Source: Sediminicola luteus
GTDB taxonomy: Bacteria; Bacteroidota; Bacteroidia; Flavobacteriales; Flavobacteriaceae
Direction of reading: 5' to 3'
Assembly (NCBI RefSeq): GCF_002514735.1
Contig: NZ_NBWU01000009.1
Span: 36,463-100,462, forward strand
DNA: 64,000 nt
The notes below the pieces were generated by a model. That model was not told where the DNA came from and did not search any database. It was given only the letters and a program-made list of their open reading frames with translations. The translations under genes and the position numbers were made by a program. Positions 59,677-64,000 of the stretch are shown here, one piece after another. Each line of letters begins with the position of its first letter. Position 1 is the first letter of the stretch.

Positions 59677-61008
59677 ATGAAAAACATCCTTTGCTTGGCC
59701 CTATGTTGTCTTACGACATGGGCTTGGTCGCAGACCGATAGCCGTATTTACGATATTATAGATGCCGTTTCGGCCGAGCGTATTGAAAAAGATATTACCA
59801 CTCTTGCCGGTTTTGGTACCCGGCACACCTTAAGTGATACAATTTCCAACACCCGTGGTATCGGGGCCGCAAGGCGTTGGATAAAATCTGAATTCGAAAC
59901 CATTTCCCAAGACTGTAACCAATGCCTCGATGTTTTCTATCAAAAAGATTTGGTCGAAAAAGGCACGAATAACCGTATTGTAAAAGATGTAATGGTAGTG
60001 AATGTGGTCGCCATTCAAAAAGGTACAAAATACCCAAATCGCTATATAATTATGAGTGGCGATATTGATTCCCGTATTTCCGATCCCAATAATTTTACAG
60101 ACGACGCCCCAGGGGCCAATGATAACGCCAGTGGCATGGCCGGTACTTTGGAAGCTACACGGGTTCTGTCTAAATACCAATTTGACAACAGCATTATTTA
60201 TGTTGGCTTGTCTGGAGAGGAACAAGGCCTTTTTGGTGGTAAAGGTTTGGCGGCACATGCCAAAGAAGAAGGTTGGGAGATTATTGGTATTTTGAATAAT
60301 GATATGATCGGTAATATCACCGGGGTAGATGGTGTGGTCTCAAATCGCGATTTCAGGATATTCTCTGAACCTGTTCCGCCCACGGAAACCGAAAAGGAAC
60401 GCAAGGCCCGACGCTTTTATGGTGGTGAGGTCGATGGCATTAGCAGACAATTGGCCCGATATGTACATAAAACCACTAAAACCTATATGCCCGAAATGAA
60501 CCCCACCCTAATCTATCGTTTAGATCGCTTTGGCCGGGGTGGCCACCATAGACCATTTAACGATGCGGGGTTTGCTGGGATACGGATTATGGAATCGCAT
60601 GAGAATTATACACAACAACACCAAGACATACGTATGGAAAACGGCATTGCCTATGGCGATGTATTGGAACATGTAAACTTTGAATACGCCAAAAAATTGA
60701 CTGCGGTAAACGCCATTAACCTTGCCTCTATCGCTTGGGCACCCCCAACGCCTCAGGAGGTAGGCATAGGTGGTATCGTAGAACCGAGTGCGCGTTTTAG
60801 TTGGAAAGCCGTAGAAGGCGCCGTGGGCTACAAAATTTATTGGCGTGATACGACCTCCCCTACTTGGGATTATTCAAGAAATGTTGGTAATGTAACTGAA
60901 TTTACCTTAGACGGAATTGTGATTGATAATTATTTCTTTGGGGTTTCGGCCATTGGAAAAGATGGTCATGAGAGCTTGGTCAAGTTCCCAAACCATATAA
61001 TCCGTTAA
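59677..61008 (+). CDS. M28 zinc aminopeptidase with C-terminal FnIII-like domain
   Basis: A 443-aa exported peptidase: signal peptide (NILCLALCCLTTWAWSQ), then the M28 core with ligands in SGDIDS, APGANDNASG, LSGEEQGLFGG and NNDMIGN; His in GGHHRPFNDAGFAGIRI completes a co-catalytic zinc site. Residues about 350-443 read as a fibronectin-III-like domain (ARFSWKAVEGAVGYKIYWRDT). It is exported and probably acts in protein breakdown. The M1 peptidase gene follows. Confidence 0.88.
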   Translation: MKNILCLALCCLTTWAWSQTDSRIYDIIDAVSAERIEKDITTLAGFGTRHTLSDTISNTRGIGAARRWIKSEFETISQDCNQCLDVFYQKDLVEKGTNNRIVKDVMVVNVVAIQKGTKYPNRYIIMSGDIDSRISDPNNFTDDAPGANDNASGMAGTLEATRVLSKYQFDNSIIYVGLSGEEQGLFGGKGLAAHAKEEGWEIIGILNNDMIGNITGVDGVVSNRDFRIFSEPVPPTETEKERKARRFYGGEVDGISRQLARYVHKTTKTYMPEMNPTLIYRLDRFGRGGHHRPFNDAGFAGIRIMESHENYTQQHQDIRMENGIAYGDVLEHVNFEYAKKLTAVNAINLASIAWAPPTPQEVGIGGIVEPSARFSWKAVEGAVGYKIYWRDTTSPTWDYSRNVGNVTEFTLDGIVIDNYFFGVSAIGKDGHESLVKFPNHIIR

Positions 61009-61100
61009 TCCAAAACCAAAATCGGGGAAAATATTCCTGTTATCTTTAGCCTGCTTTCCCGTATTTGGGAGGTATTCAATATAATTCAAATTCAACATCC

Positions 61101-62717
61101 ATGAGAAAACTCTTCTCTGCCCTATTATTACTTTCCTGTGCATCCTTATTTGCCCAACAAACCTTTACCCAACAAGATAGTCTTCGTGGAAGCATTACCC
61201 CAGAGCGCGCTTGGTGGGATCTAAACTACTACCACCTCGACATCAAGGTTGACCCCGATGCCCAAACCATTGCGGGTACCAACACCATTCGTTATAAGGT
61301 CACCCAGCCCTATCAAGTGTTACAAGTTGACCTACAACCACCGATGAAAATCGAGAAGATTACCCAAGATGGTAAAAAGTTGAAATTCAACTCCAATATC
61401 AATGCCCACTTCGTAAAACTTAGAAAGAAACAAAGGGTTGGTGACTATAATGAAATCGTAGTGCATTATTCCGGTAAACCCATTATCGCGAAGCGCCCCC
61501 CGTGGGATGGCGGCCTAACATGGGAAAAAGATGGCAAGGGCGACCACTTTTTTGCCAATTCCAACCAAGGCATAGGTTCTAGTGTGTGGTGGCCCAACAA
61601 AGACCACCCGGCCGATGAGGTCGATAGTATGGCCATTAGTGTTGAAGTACCCAAAAACCTTATGGATGTTTCCAACGGTAGGCTGCGAAAGGTTGAGGAG
61701 CACGAAAACACCAAAACCTACCATTGGTTCGTTAGTAACCCCATCAATAATTATGGTGTGAATATCAATGTGGCCGATTATGCCCATTTTTCGGAGGACT
61801 ATGCTGGTGAAAAAGGTAATTTAACCTTGGATTATTATGTCTTAAAGGAAAACCTTGAAAAAGCCAAAAAACAATTCAACCAGGCCCTTATGACCATAAA
61901 GGCCTTTGAATATTGGTTTGGCCCCTACCCTTTTTATGAAGATGGCTTTAAACTGGTTGAAGCCCCATATCTAGGTATGGAACACCAAAGCTCGGTAACC
62001 TATGGGAATAAATACCAGAATGGGTATATGGGCCGAGACCTGTCACAAACCGGTCGGGGACTACTTTTCGACTTTTTGATCGTGCATGAATCGGGTCATG
62101 AATGGTTCGCCAACAATATTACCGACAAAGATGTGGCCGATATGTGGATCCATGAGAGTTTTACGGCCTATTCCGAGAACCTTTTTCTAGACTACCACTT
62201 TGGCTATAATGCCGCCTGTGATTATGTTTTGGGCACCAAGGCCCTTGTAGGGAATAAACGCCCTATCATTGGGCAATACAACGTAAACAATCGAGGTGAC
62301 GATATTTATTATAAAGGAGCCAATATGCTTCATACTCTAAGGCACCTGATCGAAGACGATGAAAAATGGCGCTCCATTTTACGTGGACTGAACAAAGACT
62401 TTTATCACCAGACCGTTACTACCAAACAGATTGAGGATTATATCAGTAATAAAAGTGGTATTGATCTAACCGAGTTTTTTGAGCAATACCTGCGCACCAC
62501 CATGATTCCAACTCTGGAATACAAACAAGACGGAAACTCTGTTGCCTATAGATATACCGATATCGTTTCTGGTTTTGATATGCCAGTTCAAATCATAAGC
62601 AACAATAAAAAGGAATGGATCTACCCCACAGCCACCTGGAAAACACTCGACAAACCATTTTCAATGGAACAATTCGAGGTTGATCGTAATTTTTATTTAG
62701 AAACCAAAAAGTTGTAA
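61101..62717 (+). CDS. M1 family metallopeptidase
   Basis: A 538-aa exported aminopeptidase-like enzyme. Start at ATG 61101 gives the signal peptide LFSALLLLSCASLFAQ. The N-terminal domain (to about 235) holds strand-rich DLNYYHLDIKVDPDAQTIAGTNTIRY. The zinc motif HESGHEWFANN (HExxH) plus the distant Glu in HESFTAYSENLF, 18 residues on, are intact; the upstream exopeptidase motif is GMEHQSSVTYG (GxMEN-like). The C-terminal domain is short, so it belongs to the compact M1 group. Overlaps no neighbour; the SpoU gene starts 6 bases later, so they are co-expressed. Confidence 0.9.
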   Translation: MRKLFSALLLLSCASLFAQQTFTQQDSLRGSITPERAWWDLNYYHLDIKVDPDAQTIAGTNTIRYKVTQPYQVLQVDLQPPMKIEKITQDGKKLKFNSNINAHFVKLRKKQRVGDYNEIVVHYSGKPIIAKRPPWDGGLTWEKDGKGDHFFANSNQGIGSSVWWPNKDHPADEVDSMAISVEVPKNLMDVSNGRLRKVEEHENTKTYHWFVSNPINNYGVNINVADYAHFSEDYAGEKGNLTLDYYVLKENLEKAKKQFNQALMTIKAFEYWFGPYPFYEDGFKLVEAPYLGMEHQSSVTYGNKYQNGYMGRDLSQTGRGLLFDFLIVHESGHEWFANNITDKDVADMWIHESFTAYSENLFLDYHFGYNAACDYVLGTKALVGNKRPIIGQYNVNNRGDDIYYKGANMLHTLRHLIEDDEKWRSILRGLNKDFYHQTVTTKQIEDYISNKSGIDLTEFFEQYLRTTMIPTLEYKQDGNSVAYRYTDIVSGFDMPVQIISNNKKEWIYPTATWKTLDKPFSMEQFEVDRNFYLETKKL

Positions 62718-62723
62718 TACACC

Positions 62724-63227
62724 TTGTCGGTACAATTGACCCATACGCAAACCCGGATGCTACGCCCCAAAAGAAGCATCCGGGTTTTTGCTCCCTTTAT
62801 GGGGTTTCAAGACAATATGGGTGCTCTCTTTCGCCTATGTGATGCCATGGGAGTCGAAGAAGTCATTTTTGGTCACGATATAGACCTTAATTCTCGACGA
62901 TTACGCAAAGCGGCCCGTTCAAGTATAACCGCCTTAAAAACCCGTGTTTCCCCTGACCATAAGTTTGAAATAGAATCATTCCGTAAAAATGGGGGCCAGA
63001 TAATCGGCTTGGAACTTACCGACACTAGTTTCCCTTTACAAGATTGTGCTTTGGACATTGACACCGATATCCTTTTGGTTATTGGCCATGAAGTAGATGG
63101 CATTCCCAAGGAAATTTTACAGATACTGCCCCAGTGTTACCATATTAATATGTACGGACAAAACTCCAGCATGAATGTAGTACATGCCACGGCCATGGCC
63201 TTGTATCATTTCAGGAGTTTAGAGTAA
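62724..63227 (+). CDS. TrmH/SpoU-family RNA 2'-O-methyltransferase
   Basis: A 167-aa SPOUT-fold methyltransferase. Motif 1 is FQDNMGALFRLCDAMGVEEVIFG, motif 2 VIGHEVDGIP, motif 3 YGQNSSMNVVHATAMALYHF, all as expected. Substrate RNA unknown; related proteins act on tRNA or rRNA. The start is TTG at 62724; a later TTG at 62736 is the alternative, as no ATG precedes motif 1 until residue 12. Confidence 0.85.
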   Translation: MSVQLTHTQTRMLRPKRSIRVFAPFMGFQDNMGALFRLCDAMGVEEVIFGHDIDLNSRRLRKAARSSITALKTRVSPDHKFEIESFRKNGGQIIGLELTDTSFPLQDCALDIDTDILLVIGHEVDGIPKEILQILPQCYHINMYGQNSSMNVVHATAMALYHFRSLE

Positions 63228-63251
63228 TCGCCCCTCCAATTATAAATAAAA

Positions 63252-63283
63252 AAGCCGCCCGGGAATTGCTTCCCGGGCGGCTT
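63252..63283. terminator. Bidirectional intrinsic terminator
   Basis: AAGCCGCCCGGGAA (63252-63265) and TTCCCGGGCGGCTT (63270-63283): 14-bp perfect stem, A7 before and TTAATTTT after. Between convergent genes. Confidence 0.9.
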
Positions 63284-63314
63284 AATTTTATTTAGGTGTT
63301 AACCTAATGGTCCG

Positions 63315-64000
63315 TTATCGGACGATCAAATGCTTACTATCGATCCAGCCGTTGCCTATAACCCTAACAATATATTTGCCCGGGGCTAGGTTTAGGGTAT
63401 TGAACTGTACCTCGCTTTCGCCTTGGTACACTTGGTAAGATCGGGCCGGACTTACCATACGGCCATCGATACTATAGATACTCAACCATAGCTTCTCACC
63501 ACCAGCTGTCAGCCCTTTACCAGTTTGACTACCCTTCGATGGGGTGTTCAAGCTTAAGGTCACCACACTGTTAGACTTGGCCGGGTTCGGATAAAGACTG
63601 GTAGCTCCTGTTGCGTTGGTGTTTTTATCCGATTCACAATCGCCAGAAAGGGTTAATGTAACCGAACTCTCCCCGGTACAACCCTCAGGGGTTTTCCAAC
63701 TGATCTTATAGGTACCAAAATCGGTCTTGTCTATATTCTCCTTACAGTAAAGGTTGTTCTGTACATTCTCCGGGTCGGCCTGTACTACCTCTTGTCCGTT
63801 CGGTAAGGTGAAGGTAAACATCCACTGTGAGTAGTCCTCGGCACTTGGGTCGCCCAAGGCCTCCAACTGCATGTACATCCAAATATGGAAGTCGTCGCCA
63901 ATACAGGCCTCTATTTCCGTACCTGGTTGGTAACCTACCTCTTGATCTCGCGGTAATACCGCTAGACCGGAGTTCATCGGACAGGCTTCCTGCTCTACAT
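63315..64000 (-). CDS. Secreted protein with type IX secretion sorting domain (5' end outside window)
   Basis: C-terminal part of a larger secreted protein; the reading frame stays open to the right edge, so its start is outside. The last 80-90 residues form a type A T9SS sorting domain: SLYPNPAKSNSVVTLSLN, then LWLSIYSIDGRMV, LNLAPGKYIVRVIGNGWIDSKHLIVR. A fragment before it (GCTGESSVTLTLSGDCESD) is typical of Ig-like or SprB-like adhesin repeats. Exported by the gliding/T9SS machinery and cleaved or anchored at the surface. Supports assignment to Bacteroidota. Confidence 0.88.
   Translation of the reverse strand, partial: VEQEACPMNSGLAVLPRDQEVGYQPGTEIEACIGDDFHIWMYMQLEALGDPSAEDYSQWMFTFTLPNGQEVVQADPENVQNNLYCKENIDKTDFGTYKISWKTPEGCTGESSVTLTLSGDCESDKNTNATGATSLYPNPAKSNSVVTLSLNTPSKGSQTGKGLTAGGEKLWLSIYSIDGRMVSPARSYQVYQGESEVQFNTLNLAPGKYIVRVIGNGWIDSKHLIVR

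Noticed and set aside
1..64000. CRISPR arrays, tRNA/rRNA genes, integrases, transposases
   Set aside because: No regularly spaced repeats, cloverleaf sequences or matching proteins seen.

Overview
The window looks like a chromosomal segment of a marine member of the Flavobacteriaceae (Bacteroidota). Several things point there: a type IX secretion (T9SS) C-terminal sorting domain at the right edge, Bacteroidota-type -7 promoter boxes (TAnnTTTG) in front of many genes, weak Shine-Dalgarno sequences, a zinc-free type B ribosomal protein L31, a short carbamoyl-phosphate synthase large chain, lipoproteins, TonB-dependent uptake, sulfatases and dipeptidyl peptidase III. A Maribacter/Zobellia-like genus is a guess only. 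I see no tRNA, rRNA, CRISPR array, prophage or transposase.

Layout. 1-640: end of an S41 protease. 714-5907: vitamin B12 uptake, with a cobalamin riboswitch and outer-membrane receptor gene (minus strand) divergent from a binding protein/permease/ATPase operon (plus strand). 5948-8168: rmuC, a small membrane protein and a degenerate HNH-type protein. 8253-16701: housekeeping genes (carB, rpmH, a lytic transglycosylase, an alpha/beta hydrolase, a small acetyltransferase, mtaB). 16800-20637: two paralogous membrane-anchored LytTR regulators, each with a previously uncalled single-pass small protein gene converging on its 3' end, around a PD40 repeat gene. 20803-31645: a GlmU-like protein, L31, a glycosyltransferase, a phosphohexomutase, an ABC exporter, an ECF sigma factor module and an RsmB-type methyltransferase. 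32037-40392: arylsulfatase, purL and an acyl-CoA ligase. 40573-47022: a MarR-controlled beta-oxidation operon interrupted by a four-helix-bundle gene flanked by 29-bp inverted repeats. 47102-63227: lipoprotein, DPP III, beta-propeller, pseudouridine synthase, sulfatase, PLP decarboxylase, divergent GH15/OtsAB trehalose pair, M28 and M1 peptidases and a SpoU methyltransferase. 63315-64000: T9SS-secreted protein, cut by the edge.

How genes work together. B12 crosses the outer membrane by the riboswitch-controlled receptor and the inner membrane by BtuF/C/D-like proteins from a divergent, riboswitch-free promoter. Acyl-CoA ligase, a hydroxyacyl-CoA dehydrogenase/enoyl-CoA hydratase fusion, thiolase and acyl-CoA dehydrogenase form a complete beta-oxidation set; a 30-bp perfect palindrome touching the -7 box of marR is a convincing operator. 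OtsAB makes trehalose; the GH15 enzyme next to it probably breaks down an alpha-glucoside.

The most novel-looking items are (a) the duplicated LytTR regulator plus convergent small membrane protein module, and (b) the inverted-repeat-bounded four-helix-bundle cassette inside the beta-oxidation operon. All statements on families come from motif reading by eye; no database search was run.
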